DNA from: Symsagittifera roscoffensis
Taxonomy: Eukaryota > Xenacoelomorpha > Acoela > Convolutidae
NCBI RefSeq assembly: GCF_963678635.1
Contig: NC_087063.1
Coordinates: 27,215,649-27,279,648, forward strand
Length of the DNA: 64,000 bases
Reading direction: 5' to 3'
How positions within the stretch are numbered: position 1 is the stretch's first letter; each line of letters starts with the position of its first letter. The notes below the pieces were generated by a model, which saw nothing but the letters and a program-made list of their open reading frames with translations, did no database searches and was not told the origin of the DNA. Of this stretch, positions 1 through 11,149 are shown in pieces. The position numbers and the translations under genes were made by a program.

Positions 1-870
1 TTGTGTTCGCGCAGCTGCTGTGTTTGCTTTTTGTTGATCAGTCAGAAGTAGCTCAAACCATGCTTCAAATTATAAGCAGCCGTAAAGCAAATTCGAAGCA
101 ACTATGATCGTCTTGATTTCTAATGTTTATCAAAGTCTGATTGGATTCTCGAATTCGAAAAGGCAAGTGAATATAAGAAGATCCACGGATTAAAGAGAAA
201 TTTGCATGTTCAACAAAAAACTGAATGACGTGTTACAAAAACCAGCCGCTTCCATAAGATGCAAAAGTCTCCAAATCTGCTTGTACTTTTTCGATCAATT
301 CGAAAACTGGTCTTCTTCTAATCCGAAACTCATCATCGGCTACATGTCGGAGTTTGCATAAGGCCCATCTGCACCACGTTCCTTATGAGTTTTTGAAGTT
401 GAGCTTTTTTGTAGTGCACAAATTGCAAAAAATCAATCGACTTATTTTCATCCATTGGATGGTTCTCGCCAATCAGGCATGTCTCAAGAACACCAAAAAA
501 AGTAGACTCATTTTTCTGAAGACTTGTGCCGTTGATTTTATCTCCATCAGCAGCATGCGCATCACCGAGATCAGCATCAACAGCGTCATTTATAGAAGCT
601 AAGTCCGCAGAGGCAGTTCTCATAACAGGTACACCATGAATTGCTAGTAATTGAGATGATATTTTTTTGGCGAAAGCCCAAATGAAAATAGTCACAAACA
701 TCTCCTAGTTGACCATGAGTGTAAAGAATATGTTTTTTTTTAAAATTTGAGAGCATTTGAGCCGTGAATGAACACTCATTGCATCTATAAACAAAAAGAC
801 CTTTTTCAACAAAGTTTTTGTCGCGCTCCTGGCGACTTCTATTGCCCTTATTTGCATATGTCAGTGTCAA
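1..870 (-). pseudogene. Degenerate C2H2 zinc-finger gene remnant, possibly linked to a Polinton-type polymerase protein
   Basis: Read on the minus strand from about 870 toward 1, several frames carry recognisable protein. A C2H2 finger lies at 715-783: the translation runs YRCNECSFTAQ, and the paired His are in HILYTHG. It has one Lys more than usual before the first His, at an A run. After a frame change near the A run at 661-668 comes a frame including SADLASINDAVDADLGDAH. After another change near 370 comes FELIEKVQADLETF with GSGW. The same frame then crosses a TAA at 233-235 and reaches GSSYIHLP and LINIRNQDDHSCF. From memory, the order GSGW, GSSYIxLP, INIxNxD, CF is typical of large invertebrate proteins with C2H2 fingers, some fused to family-B DNA polymerases of Maverick/Polinton-like elements. 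The family link is inference. The copy has at least two frameshifts and one stop, and it continues beyond the left edge. Confidence 0.55.
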
Positions 871-2101
871 AATTTGCGCTTGAACATTTTTTGATTTTTG
901 TTAAGCAAGTGATTATTAGAAAGAACTAAAGTCAAGTGATCTCAAAATAAAATCGTATACAACAGAAGATAGAAAAACATAACTTTTCGTCTACCAATTG
1001 CAGAGAACACAGTTTGTGTTTTGCGCGCGCAAATTTTAATTTGGATTAGCTTTTCCGTCAAAATTTGAAATACATTAAATTTCCACTTATTGTACATGCT
1101 GAAATACTAATGGTTGACATGGCTTGATAATTATAAAATTTTCAGACAGTTATACAAAAGATGTTAAAATTCAATATAAAAAAAAATGAGTGGGTCAGAG
1201 TTCAAAGCCGTTTTTTTACTTTGAGCTTCATATTTCAAAACGTACGTCACGAATTACAGAATATTTCGAAAATACAAATCTATACTGCTCCTGTCTTAAT
1301 ACATGTACTGAGCATGTGGTTTTAAATGCAATGTCTAAACAAGCTGATACTATGTTTAAACACCTATTTTTGAATTGAAAAGTCAATAGACCTATTCAAA
1401 TTTAGATAGATTCATTAAGCCAATCAATTGTTGTTTGTCATCATATTTTCTTAAGCTTCAACAATCACTAATTTAGTTACTGGGTATAATGGAGGGTTTT
1501 AAAAATGCCGGGCTTAAGCAAACTGTGCGACTAGAACCTATAATTTAGGAAATATCATCATAATTATTTTAAAATAGCAAACCTGGTTTTGTTGTTTTAA
1601 GAAGCAGTAATGGTAATAGTGTTTTCCTCCAAAAAAATAGCGTAGTCTTGTAAATTTTGAAAAGACAAAAAACGTGAAGGATCTTGCCTATAGATGTTAA
1701 ACCTACTACTTTTTTTCACTAAAAACATCCAATTTTCTTAAGTAATAAAATTTTTTTTTAGAAAAGATGTTTTTTTGGGCTTGAAGTGTTGATCTCCACA
1801 AAAAATAGCGTTACAGGTTCTGAACCCTTGCTAAAATTGCGTAGCTTAGTGGGAGCACAAAATTTACAAGTACTACAGTTTGTAGCTGATTGTTCCGAGT
1901 TGAGACCTGTCTCGTTTTTAAGTGGAATAAGTATGGTTGTCACTTGGTTTAATTTACATATTAAAAAACACCAAAAATGTTTTCCTAAGTTGGTCAGTTA
2001 TTTCCGCTTAAATAGTTTTTGACGGGAAAAATTTAGCTGCTAGAATAAGCAATTGAGCGAGAAAAAACCTTTAAAGTAACAGTCTCCTCCAGCATTTAAG
2101 A
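871..2101. other. AT-rich stretch with no recognisable gene
   Basis: Low-complexity AT-rich sequence with frequent T and A runs and stops in all frames. The short open frames at 1190-1378 (+) and 1758-2022 (both strands) have no motif or splice context. Nothing is supported here. Confidence 0.6.
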
Positions 2102-2197
2102 CAGATGTCCTACTTGCTGAGGGGGAAGAGCTCGAACCCCTGACATTTTAAGACAATTGTCTTAATTGCTGGGCCCCCTCAGCAACTAGGACAACTG
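2102..2197. repeat. 96-bp foldback with nested palindrome and a tRNA-like box B
   Basis: The outer arms 2102-2125 and 2174-2197 are inverted repeats matching at 22 of 24 positions (CAGATGTCCTAC... against CAGTTGTCCTAG...). In the middle, 2148-2165 is a perfect 18-bp palindrome (TTAAGACAATTGTCTTAA). On the minus strand the segment contains GGGGTTCGAGCTC, close to a pol III box B, preceded by CCCAGCAATTAAGAC, which resembles a weak box A. It could be a miniature inverted-repeat element or a decayed tRNA-derived sequence. No target-site duplication is evident. Confidence 0.6.
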
Positions 2198-2454
2198 TAT
2201 TGAACGGGAGGGGGTTAACCAATAAAGGAATTCCCTCATCAGCGAAAAGTGGAGTAATATAAGGGGTACTTCAGATCACTTTTGTTGAAAAATTGAGATG
2301 TTTAAAATGTCTCATTTGCTGATAGATTTTATCTTTTTCTCCTTCAACTTATAGTGAAGTTTGTTCAAAGTTAAAGATGATAGGTTCATTACGCGAAACA
2401 TAAATCATGAAAAATGGGTCCGATACATGTTGCAACAAATAAGAAAATGCTTGT

Positions 2455-2735
2455 GGAATCCAGTGACAGTAAGAAAAATTAGCTTCGGAATCCATTGAAA
2501 AACAGTGGAATCCAGTCACAAAAAGATTAATTTAACCGAGGAATCCACTGACAATTGGTGGAATCCAGCGAAATTTATTGAAATCCACTTCAACGGCCAA
2601 AAGAAATTTGTCTGTTGAATCTACTGACAAAAAAATAGCCTGTCGGCATTTTGTGTAGAAATCAATTGATTGTGGAATTCACTAACAAAATATCTAAAAC
2701 ACGCAAAAGATGTGTCAGAGGAATCCAGACACGTG
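2455..2735 (+). repeat. Cluster of degenerate GGAATCCA motifs
   Basis: Variants of GGAATCCA(G/C)TGACA recur at irregular spacing: GGAATCC begins at 2455, 2487, 2507, 2540 and 2560, and weaker forms follow to about 2735 (AAATCCACTTC, GAATCTACTGACA, GGAATTCACTAACA, GGAATCCAGACAC). The spacing is roughly 20-40 bases, so this looks like an old, decayed short tandem repeat. A second cluster with the same core is at 19512-19805. Confidence 0.6.
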
Positions 2736-3922
2736 AAGGCACAAATATGTGCTGAGTTATTAAACCGAACTTGGTGTCATTATATAGTCGCTCTAAAGGA
2801 ATTGTTTTTGGCTTGTTCATTTTTAAAAATTCTTTTTAATGACTCTCTGTGGTCGGAGCATTGTGTTCTATTTGTGTTTCAACGGAACATACTTTTATCA
2901 AAAAAAATTTAGAAGAACTTAGTGACAAGGACCCAATGACAAATTTTTTCAAAAAAAAACATTTCATTAAAAAACCAAATCACTTCAATGTGGGAATCAG
3001 CGCCGACTAGTCGTTTGTGTTAGTATCTTTTCATCTAGAAATTCAACAAGGAATAAAACTATGAAATTACGCAAAAAATCTTGAGATAAATTGAAAAATC
3101 GTGGTAAATAAATTGATCATCCAAATCATAGCTTGGCGTTTTGATTTTTTGTTAAGACTTTTTGCCATCCATTTTGATTATTTGTTTGTTGAAAAGCTTT
3201 TTTTCAAAAAAGTTTTTGAATGAATTTTTAGGCCCATTTTTGTTTCTTTCTGCTAAACCTTAAACTTTTCAAATGGTGAAACCGACAACAAACATCAGAA
3301 ATATAAAACGTGACAACTTGTAACGGCACTTCCACGACTGAAGATGCTACCTCCGGCAACAAATTCGATAGCAGATTACACTGGCGTGGACGTGAACGAA
3401 CTTTGGATCTGTTGATGCATTCAAAATTATTCAACTTGCTCACAATTTCGGTCGTAGCAAGACTACGCGGCAACAAAAGTGAAATAAATATTTATTTTCA
3501 ACTTAAAACACCGAAAATGGTCACAATCAAAATCGTCTATCCATGAAGGCAGAACAAAAATTAAAGAACTTCAAAGGTATTAATTTCCTGTCGAGACCAT
3601 TGAAATTCAACATTACAAACAGATTTGCTTTTTTAAATAAGGATACTACAATTTTCTGGATTGAATTAAACTAAAAGCCGGATTGAAAAAGTTGACCTTG
3701 ATTCTGCGCGATTTTTTTCCGAAAGTAATTGTAGAAATGTAGACTTTTGCCCTCTTCTGTGTTGAGGAGGATGAATTTGAATATCAAAACGAAAAGTTAG
3801 CAAAATTTTGAGCCCAGACTTTCAAATCGGTTGCAATCTGTTCGAATTTTCACATCTGACCCATATCATTGTGAAAAAGAATAAAACTTTCGCCGTCGTT
3901 AGTTGCTGCCAAATGGGCTGCC
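2736..3922. other. Unannotated AT-rich stretch with one more complex island
   Basis: Mostly AT-rich low-complexity DNA. The island at about 3305-3480 has higher GC and is open on both strands (about 80 codons each), but neither translation resembles a family I know and no clear splice sites bound it. It may be the relic of an exon or transposon. Confidence 0.4.
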
Positions 3923-5181
3923 AATTATTGATTATCGCTTCAATCATGTATGATACTAGATAGAAACAAAAATAAACACGTTTAAAAATGAGTATACAAT
4001 CAATTCAAATCTTGAATCCAGCAGCTGATTTGTAAAAACTTTTGCACCCCTGTCAATTTAATCTGAAGGTAAGAAAAACTTTGAAAGATTTAAACCATAA
4101 TTACTTCACCGGTGTTTCACATTGTTTGTTTGGGCCACTCAATCTATAGATAAAATCAACAAAATTTTAATGAATGCGACGATAAATTCGTTAGGTAAAA
4201 AAAACAATTCTCTCTACTCTTTATTAGTAATTCAATCGAGAGAGCATCAAAAAGTAGTCCTGCCTGTAGAGCAATGTATCTGATTTCATTTTCCAATTTT
4301 TTAAAGTTTTTTTAAAGTTTTTTTCAATATCTTTGTTTTCAAAGAACTTAGCTTTTCAAGAAACATCACGGAGGTCGTTACTATCCAGTATATACAAATC
4401 TCGAAATTGTGCTGAAAGTCTTTGTGCAATTCCATCAAATTTACAAAAAAAAAAGATAAACGGATTGTCGAAGCCTGTTGATTAGCGTTCTTATTCTGTT
4501 TGCTTTCATTTTTAGGTTCAGCAACTGATAGTTTCTGTGTTTTGATTTTTGTACTCATATTAAATTTTGTATTATTGATTTCTTCAATTAATACGGTTCT
4601 GTTCAGTTTTTCAGCTGATTGCGTTTTCCTCACAACTTTACTGAGAAGTTTGATCAATTTAAAACATATTACTTCTTGACTGAGTCAAATTCATGTCGAG
4701 TTCGTTTCTAACGCACGTTTTTTTCTTTTCAAAACAAATCTATAGTTTTCAGATCAGTTTTTGTACAGGCGCTATAGATTAAAACTCCAAGCGGTATTAC
4801 TGGCTCAATATACACTATGTATAGACGCAAAATTGTTCTGAGAAACATTTTAAATTGATACATCTAACCTGCTATTTGCTTAGGTTCTGCATCTTGCTTA
4901 AATAATTGGGGTGTGATGGTTAATTTTTGTATCCAACAAAACGCCAAAATACATGATTTTTTTCTTTTTTTCAAGTTTTCGAACTCTGAATGAATAGCTC
5001 ACATCGCTCTTTGCCTGTAAAATTTTACATATTTTTTACCTTTAAGGTTTCCTTTAAGGTCATCATTTTCATCAAAACAATTACACAGTTTTTAATTTTT
5101 TTTTCTTCATCTGCTCATTGAAAGAGTTACTTGACCATTCAAAAATAAATCGTCGGCAAACATTAAAAGTTTACCTTGTGC
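3923..5181 (+). repeat. Direct repeat A, copy 1 (target locus left of the hAT element)
   Basis: This 1259-bp segment is almost identical to 6959-8214. Differences are a few substitutions and homopolymer length changes (for example TATGTATAG against TTTGTATAG, and an extra T near 4310). It ends in ACCTTGTGC, directly followed by the hAT terminus. In the other copy the same ACCTTGTGC runs straight into TGTTCATG, so this copy is the filled site and the other the empty one. A 118-codon minus-strand open frame inside (4301-4657) is low-complexity, lengthens to 154 codons in the other copy through a one-base homopolymer change, and is probably not a gene. Confidence 0.9.
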
Positions 5182-5280
5182 CAGTGTTGGGGTGTTATTA
5201 ACATCAGTGTTATTTACACTGTTATTAACACATGTTATTAACGTTATTTACACAGCCGTGTTATTAAGTGTGATTTACTT
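5182..5280 (+). promoter_or_regulatory. hAT left terminal and subterminal repeats
   Basis: Several overlapping copies of GTTATTAAC, TGTTATTTACAC and ACACTGTTATTAAC crowd the first 100 bp. In hAT elements such subterminal motifs are transposase binding sites. That role is assigned here by family analogy only. Confidence 0.6.
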
Positions 5281-5289
5281 CAGTTTGAA

Positions 5290-6888
5290 ATGCCTGGATC
5301 GAACGCTGGTGGAAGGCCCGTGGACGCTATTTGGGAGCATTTTGAACGACTTCCGAGCAACAAGTCCAAATGCAGGGTCTGTGGGCATGAAGCGGCCGCA
5401 AATCCTGAGAGGATGAAGAAGCATCATGCCAAACACGCGGATTCTGAGAATCGACCACCGCCCGCAAAGCAGCCCCGAATCACCGATTTTACCGTTTCGA
5501 CGTCCAAAGACGATAAAAACAAGTTTGATATTTTAGTTGGGCGGTTCTTTTTCGAGAACAATATCGCATTCAACATTGTGGAATCTACAAGCTTTAAAGA
5601 GTTATGCCATGCATTACATCCAGGGTATAAGCCACCGAATCGGAAAATTCTTGGCAATGAAATCCTCGACACCGTGCACACACAGTTGGAAAGCAAGTGT
5701 TCAAAGAAACTGATTGGGAAGGAGGTTACTCTTTGTATTGACGGATGGTCGAACACCTGCAACGATCCTATTGTGGCAGCTTCGATCCAGCATGAAGGAG
5801 ACGCTTATATCATTGGATCTCTGGATACATCTGGTGAGCCACATACAGGTGAATATTTGGCGGAAGTGACGATCGATTTCATCAAAAAAGCGGAAGATGC
5901 TGAAAAATATGGCGCTAAAGTTATTGCTGTCGTCACGGACAATGCCGAAAACATGAACCTAATGCGTAAAACAATTGAGGAGAAAAAAGCCGTGATAACA
6001 TACGGCTGTGGAGCGCATCAGATGAACTTACTTGCCGGAGACTTGGTACCAACGTCAATACTCCATAAAGTAACCGAGGTGGCTAAACTTTTCCGTAACT
6101 GCCATTTACCAAAGGCATGGCTGGAAGCCGAGGGTTGCCTAAAACCTCCTATGCCTTCGAGCGTCCGCTGGAACAGCCATCTCAGTGTTCTACTTTGGTA
6201 CCAGTCATCGTGGACTAAAATAAAGTCAATTATACTCCGACATTCCGATTATTTCTCTTCAGGTGCCCCTAAAACGGTATCGCAACATATCAAAAGTTTG
6301 GCTCTGTTCCAGCAAGTAGAAGATTCTGTGAAATGTTTGAAACCGATAAAAGATGCTTTGAATTGCTTGCAATCTGACAACATTTGCGCCGCTGAAGCCG
6401 TGGAAGCATGGAAAGATATTTTGGATGGGTACCGAACTGAATCAGAGTATCGAAACTGGCTAGAGGCGGCTGAGAAAAGGTACAACAAATCGGTGCCGCC
6501 AGTTTGGTTTCTTGCCAATATTCTACATCCTCAGTATGCTGGGAGAAGATTGACTCCAAAAGAGCTCAAAGAAAAGTATACCTCTTTGTTGCCAGTCTAT
6601 GTTGATTTCGTAGCGGAGGGTAAAACTGTCTTCATGGAAAACTGGGCTCCTGCATCTGGATGCAAAGTTGAAAACTTCATCAAGTTGAGCAGAGACGAGC
6701 AAGAAATTAGCCAAGGACTCGCTGAACTGATGATCACAATGCTTAAATTGATCCCAAGCACGGCTGGTTTGGAACGGGTTTTCTCAACAATGGGTTTTGT
6801 ACACTCGGACTTACGTAATCGTCTTGGTTCTGAGAAGGTCACAAAACTTGCATTCTGTTTGCGTTCGCTGAAATCTCAAGACAATTGA
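5290..6888 (+). CDS. hAT transposase with BED zinc finger
   Basis: An uninterrupted 532-residue ORF encodes a cut-and-paste hAT transposase, expected to act in the nucleus on its own element's ends. The N-terminus is a BED-type finger (WEHF near residue 15, C28, C31, H45/H46, H49). A basic stretch leading into QPRITDF follows. The RNase H-like core shows the usual landmarks: D151 in CIDGWSN, D217 in VVTDNAEN, CGAHQMNLL at 240-248, and E495 in GLERVFST, so a D-D-E catalytic triad is present. The C-terminus (about 478-525) is the hAT dimerisation region, ending in HSDLRNRLGSEKV. The first ATG fits because it precedes the BED finger and stops lie upstream. Codon use is more GC-rich than the flanks, as expected for a recently arrived element. 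The length is normal for compact hAT transposases. Confidence 0.95.
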   Translation: MPGSNAGGRPVDAIWEHFERLPSNKSKCRVCGHEAAANPERMKKHHAKHADSENRPPPAKQPRITDFTVSTSKDDKNKFDILVGRFFFENNIAFNIVESTSFKELCHALHPGYKPPNRKILGNEILDTVHTQLESKCSKKLIGKEVTLCIDGWSNTCNDPIVAASIQHEGDAYIIGSLDTSGEPHTGEYLAEVTIDFIKKAEDAEKYGAKVIAVVTDNAENMNLMRKTIEEKKAVITYGCGAHQMNLLAGDLVPTSILHKVTEVAKLFRNCHLPKAWLEAEGCLKPPMPSSVRWNSHLSVLLWYQSSWTKIKSIILRHSDYFSSGAPKTVSQHIKSLALFQQVEDSVKCLKPIKDALNCLQSDNICAAEAVEAWKDILDGYRTESEYRNWLEAAEKRYNKSVPPVWFLANILHPQYAGRRLTPKELKEKYTSLLPVYVDFVAEGKTVFMENWAPASGCKVENFIKLSRDEQEISQGLAELMITMLKLIPSTAGLERVFSTMGFVHSDLRNRLGSEKVTKLAFCLRSLKSQDN

Positions 6889-6958
6889 ATTTTTCGCGAA
6901 TGAATTCTGTTTTTTGAGTAAATCACAGTTATTAACTGTTAAAAACGTTAATAACGTA

Positions 6959-8214
6959 AATTATTGATTATCGCTTCAATCATGTATGATACTAGATAGA
7001 AACAAAAATAAACACGTTTAAAAATGAGTATACAATCAATTCAAATCTTGAATCCAGCAGCTGATTTGTAAAAACTTTTGCACCCCTGTCAATTTAATCT
7101 GAAGGTAAGAAAAACTTTGAAAGATTTAAACCATAATTACTTCACCGGGTTTTCACATTGTTTGTTTGGGCCACTCAATCTATAGATAAAATCAACAAAA
7201 TTTTAATGAATGCGACGATAAATTCGTTAGGTAAAAAAACAATTCTCTCTACTCTTTATTAGTAATTCAATCGAGAGAGCATCAAAAAGTAGTCCTGCCT
7301 GTAGAGCAATGTATCTGATTTCATTTTCCAATTTTTTAAAGTTTTTTAAAGTTTTTTTCAATATCTTTGTTTTCAAAGAACTTAGCTTTTCAAGAAACAT
7401 CACGGAGGTCGTTACTATCCAGTATATACAAATCTCGAAATTGTGCTGAAAGTCTTTGTGCAATTCCATCAAATTTACAAAAAAAAAAGATAAACGGATT
7501 GTCGAAGCCTGTTGATTAGCGTTCTTATTCTGTTTGCTTTCATTTTTAGGTTCAGCAACTGATAGTTTCTGTGTTTTGATTTTTGTACTCATATTAAATT
7601 TTGTATTATTGATTTCTTCAATTAATACGGTTCTGTTCAGTTTTTCAGCTGATTGCGTTTTCCTCACAACTTTACTGAGAAGTTTGATCAATTTAAAACA
7701 TATTACTTCTTGACTGAGTCAAATTCATGTCGAGTTCGTTTCTAACGCACGTTTTTTTCTTTTCAAAACAAATCTATAGTTTTCAGATCAGTTTTTGTAC
7801 AGGCGCTATAGATTAAAACTCCAAGCGGTATTACTGGCTCAATATACACTTTGTATAGACGCAAAATTGTTCTGAGAAACATTTTAAATTGATACATCTA
7901 ACCTGCTATTTGCTTAGGTTCTGCATCTTGCTTAAATAATTGGGGTGTGATGGTTAATTTTTGTATCCAACAAAACGCCAAAATACATGATTTTTTTCTT
8001 TTTTTCAAGTTTTCGAACTCTGAATGAATAGCTCACATCGCTCTTTGCCTGTAAAATTTTACATATTTTTTACCTTAAAGGTTTCCTTTAAGGTCATCAT
8101 TTTCATCAAAACAATTACACAGTTTTTAATTTTTTTTCTTCATCTGCTCATTGAAAGAGTTACTTGACCATTCAAAAATAAATCGTCGGCAAACATTAAA
8201 AGTTTACCTTGTGC
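6959..8214 (+). repeat. Direct repeat A, copy 2 (empty target locus)
   Basis: 1256 bp nearly identical to 3923-5181. Its right edge continues without interruption into unique DNA (TGTTCATGATTATAC), showing the pre-insertion state of the hAT target. Its left edge joins the truncated hAT at a short shared sequence, AATTATTG, found both at the start of copy 1 and at this junction. Confidence 0.9.
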
Positions 8215-8797
8215 TGTTCATGATTATACGAAATGAATCAGAATGGTCCTGAAAACTGGTCCCTCTGCAACTCGGCAATTAACCAGTTTTGATTCGAACT
8301 AGTTACTCTCAATAATCACAAATTTTGGTTTTTTCAGTCAAATAGGATAATAAAACTTCTAACACATGTCCTCTGAGATCCTTAAAGCTTTTGTGAGGTC
8401 AATATAAACTCTAACAGATCCTCTTTTGGAGGCCATTAGTTCTCTTTTGATATCTACAACCTGCAATATTGCAACAATTAGAGTATCCAAAAACTTACTG
8501 AGGTTTCCAAATTAGTTTTTTGAAATTAGATGTAGTCATTTAGTCAGCACAGGTATTTTAGACAGGAACTATAGTCAGCACAGGTAGCAGAGAATTTTGT
8601 TTAGGAATGGTGCATTCATTTCTCCTCTAGCTTCGGAAAACGGTATAACTCTAGATTTTGTTCTTGATTTTGGGAAACATTGTGGAACCTGATCTAAACT
8701 ATATTTTATGATTGGATAAATTGGATATTTTACCACTGTAAAGTATTTAATATTAACCAATCATAATCCATCTAACTAACAACCCACTTATTTGTAA
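8215..8797. other. AT-rich stretch, no gene seen
   Basis: No coding or RNA gene is recognised. A short direct repeat, AGTCAGCACAGGTA, occurs twice near 8533-8586. Confidence 0.5.
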
Positions 8798-8825
8798 GTG
8801 CTGAAATTACTTGTAATTTCAGCAC
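8798..8825. repeat. Perfect 13-bp hairpin
   Basis: GTGCTGAAATTAC, TT, then the exact reverse complement GTAATTTCAGCAC. The stem is perfect and the loop is two bases. No T run of terminator type follows, and the function is unknown. Confidence 0.8.
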
Positions 8826-9330
8826 CAGAGAGATTTGAATTTAACTTAGAAATTAGTTGTCTCTCCAAGAGAACTTCAGCAGCCGCAACAAACCAGTATA
8901 CCCTAGATCTATTGAGCCTAGCAGAGACTAGTTAAACACCCTGAGACTAGAAAGTATAAGAGTAAGATTAGGATCGGTATTAGACTAAGAAGTTGCACGA
9001 ATCTATCCGGCCGAAAATAAGATAGCGTGACGAGCAGACGGTGTACCCTATCCGAAATTACTCTATGAGTTAACCACATCGGTCCTAACTCATCTGGTGC
9101 GACCATAAGTCTCGAATAAGACCTTAATAGCTTAGAACTAACCAAAAACAGATTAGAATTTAGACAAAACATTTTCAAAATGTTATACGATAATAATTTA
9201 ATCGAAATGTCTCTACGACTCAATAGATCAGAGCCGATATTCCGAACAATAATAGAGCTACCCGGAATTGAAAGAAGACCTCGAACAAGAGAAGACATAC
9301 GACAAAGTAGAAACTTACCATATAGTTTTA
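8826..9330. other. Compositionally distinct island without homopolymer runs
   Basis: For about 500 bp the long A and T runs typical of the neighbourhood disappear, and GACT/CTAGA-rich mixed sequence takes over. A 126-codon minus-strand frame (8918-9298) and a 77-codon plus-strand frame (9180-9413) overlap here, and neither matches a family I know. It may be a decayed insertion of foreign origin. Confidence 0.35.
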
Positions 9331-11149
9331 TGATCGTACGGCAAAAGCCAACACAAACTTTTATATTTAGAATCTTATTAGCAATGAATTTAGATTTTCA
9401 TCTGCAAACATAAAATTTTGAAGTCAATCTTCATGATCATTTCAGGCGCTAAACAAAATTATTAATGTACAATAACGATTGATAAAAAGATCTCAGATCG
9501 TTTTCTTAATTTCTGCAGTCTTATATAAAACATATTTGAAAATATTTATTGAAAATGAAAAAAAAAATTAGTAGCATGACAATAAATTGTTAGTAATCAT
9601 AAAATCATCTGTTGTCCTTTTTATTTTTAAATGATCTGATTATTTGACTTGTTGATTTCAGTTGATGTTTTTTCGAGAAATAACTAATTATTTTTTAATT
9701 TGTCTTTCGTTAGTTACGAATAGAACCATGGTCGTTTCAACTGGTTTCACTTACGAAGGATTCAGAGATCCGCTAGATCTCTTACCCCCAATGACCATTG
9801 CCAATGTCAGCCCGTTTTTTTTTTACTAAGTCGTCGGCATCAGTGTTAGTTGGCAGATTCGTCCTTTCTTCTCCTCTTCTCTATTGATTTCATCAAAAGA
9901 GTTGGTTTTTTTAAATGCTGCTCTCCAATTGTTTTTCAAGATGAAATCGTTTTGTTTTCTTGGTCGCATGCTTCAGTTTATTACGTATTTGTCTGTACAA
10001 ATTTTTTTTTTTTTGCACGTTAAATTTTGTTGAAGAAATATCGTTTTGCAGCGTCATTTCTTTTTTTTTCGTTATTGTTCCAACCAATGAAAATGCGGTG
10101 GAACTTTGTATTCGAGTGTGTTTTAGGTTTTGTTTCCACGCAAAATCAAGTACCAAAAATAGTGATTGCAGTTGGTTTTTCTCTCTGACTGAAGATCTCT
10201 GATCCAATAGTTATTTGAAGAAGTTCGAGGTAAAATTGACAATAGAATGATTTGTTGAACCTGTTTGTTTCCAAAAGTAAATTGATGGTTGTTTCACTGC
10301 TATGAATTTGTCTAGTTGCATGATTTATATCAGAAAAATGTAGCTTTACGGGTGAAAATGAGTTTTGTTTTGTTGTTGTTATTTTTACATACATCTATGT
10401 TGAAATTGCTACATACAAAACCGCTAATGCGTTAACCTTGGAAGTTTGATCAGATGATTATGTCAAAGATCAAAAAAAAATTCGATTCCCAAAGTGGATT
10501 TTTGTAAATAACAATAGTCAGAAAAATATCACCATTCATATGAATTGAGATTTTTGAAGATTGAGCACGGTAGTCCTGTGATTCGATTATCCTTTCGTAT
10601 TGCAAGCCTGAACGAAAAAACCAACAAATCCCCACGTTTTTCTTGTGATGCCATTTCGTTTTTCTGGAAACCTGTCAAATTATTTGAAACTTTCAACTTG
10701 TTTTCGTTTCGCCAGATTTCGTTACAGCAATGAGGATTTTTTTCTCACTCTGATTAACATGATTAACAACTCTAGATCTGAAAAAGATCTAGACATGTGA
10801 AGTGATCTGATGTTTTTAAAAAATTTTCTCATTAGAACGTGAAGAATATAACTGACTGGTCAATCTACAAATTTTTTATGATTTTAATAAGTGGTCTGGT
10901 TAAAATTGTTAAATTTTTGTTTACTAAAGCTGCATTTTTGTTGAAGAAACCAATTATAATTTTGTATATTGATACTTCTTGAATTTTTTGCAGCTTTGCT
11001 ACTTAGTTGATATTTTTGCAATCGCAATCCTGACGAGATTGAAAAAACTGCAGGGTTTCTAACTTTTTTAGAAGAAAAAACTCACAGTGAGGTTTATTTG
11101 CTACAGTTATTGTAATAATCAGACCGGAAAAAATCCATGTTCATTAGTT
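9331..11149. other. AT-rich stretch, no gene seen; one short hairpin
   Basis: Open frames at 9911-10394 and 10450-10733 are short, lie on both strands and have no motifs. A perfect 9-bp hairpin (TCTAGATCT, five-base loop) lies at 10771-10793. Nothing else is supported. Confidence 0.5.

Larger units (their letters stand above)
5182..6958 (+). mobile_element. hAT-superfamily DNA transposon, 3' end truncated
   Basis: The left terminus starts CAGTGTTGGGGTG immediately after a site proven empty elsewhere in the window (8214/8215). It is followed by subterminal repeats built from GTTATTAAC and GTTATTTACAC. A single intronless transposase ORF fills the element. On the right, subterminal motifs in inverse orientation (GTTATTAACTG, AACGTTAATAACG) are present, but the sequence then switches at 6958/6959 into repeat A without reaching a copy of the CAGTG terminus. 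The expected 8-bp target duplication (CCTTGTGC) is therefore present only on the left. The element probably cannot move without its right end, although its gene is intact. Confidence 0.92.

Noticed and set aside
7227-7691. 154-codon minus-strand frame in repeat A
   Set aside because: Low-complexity Lys/Asn-rich sequence, shortened by a one-base homopolymer change in the other copy. No motif.
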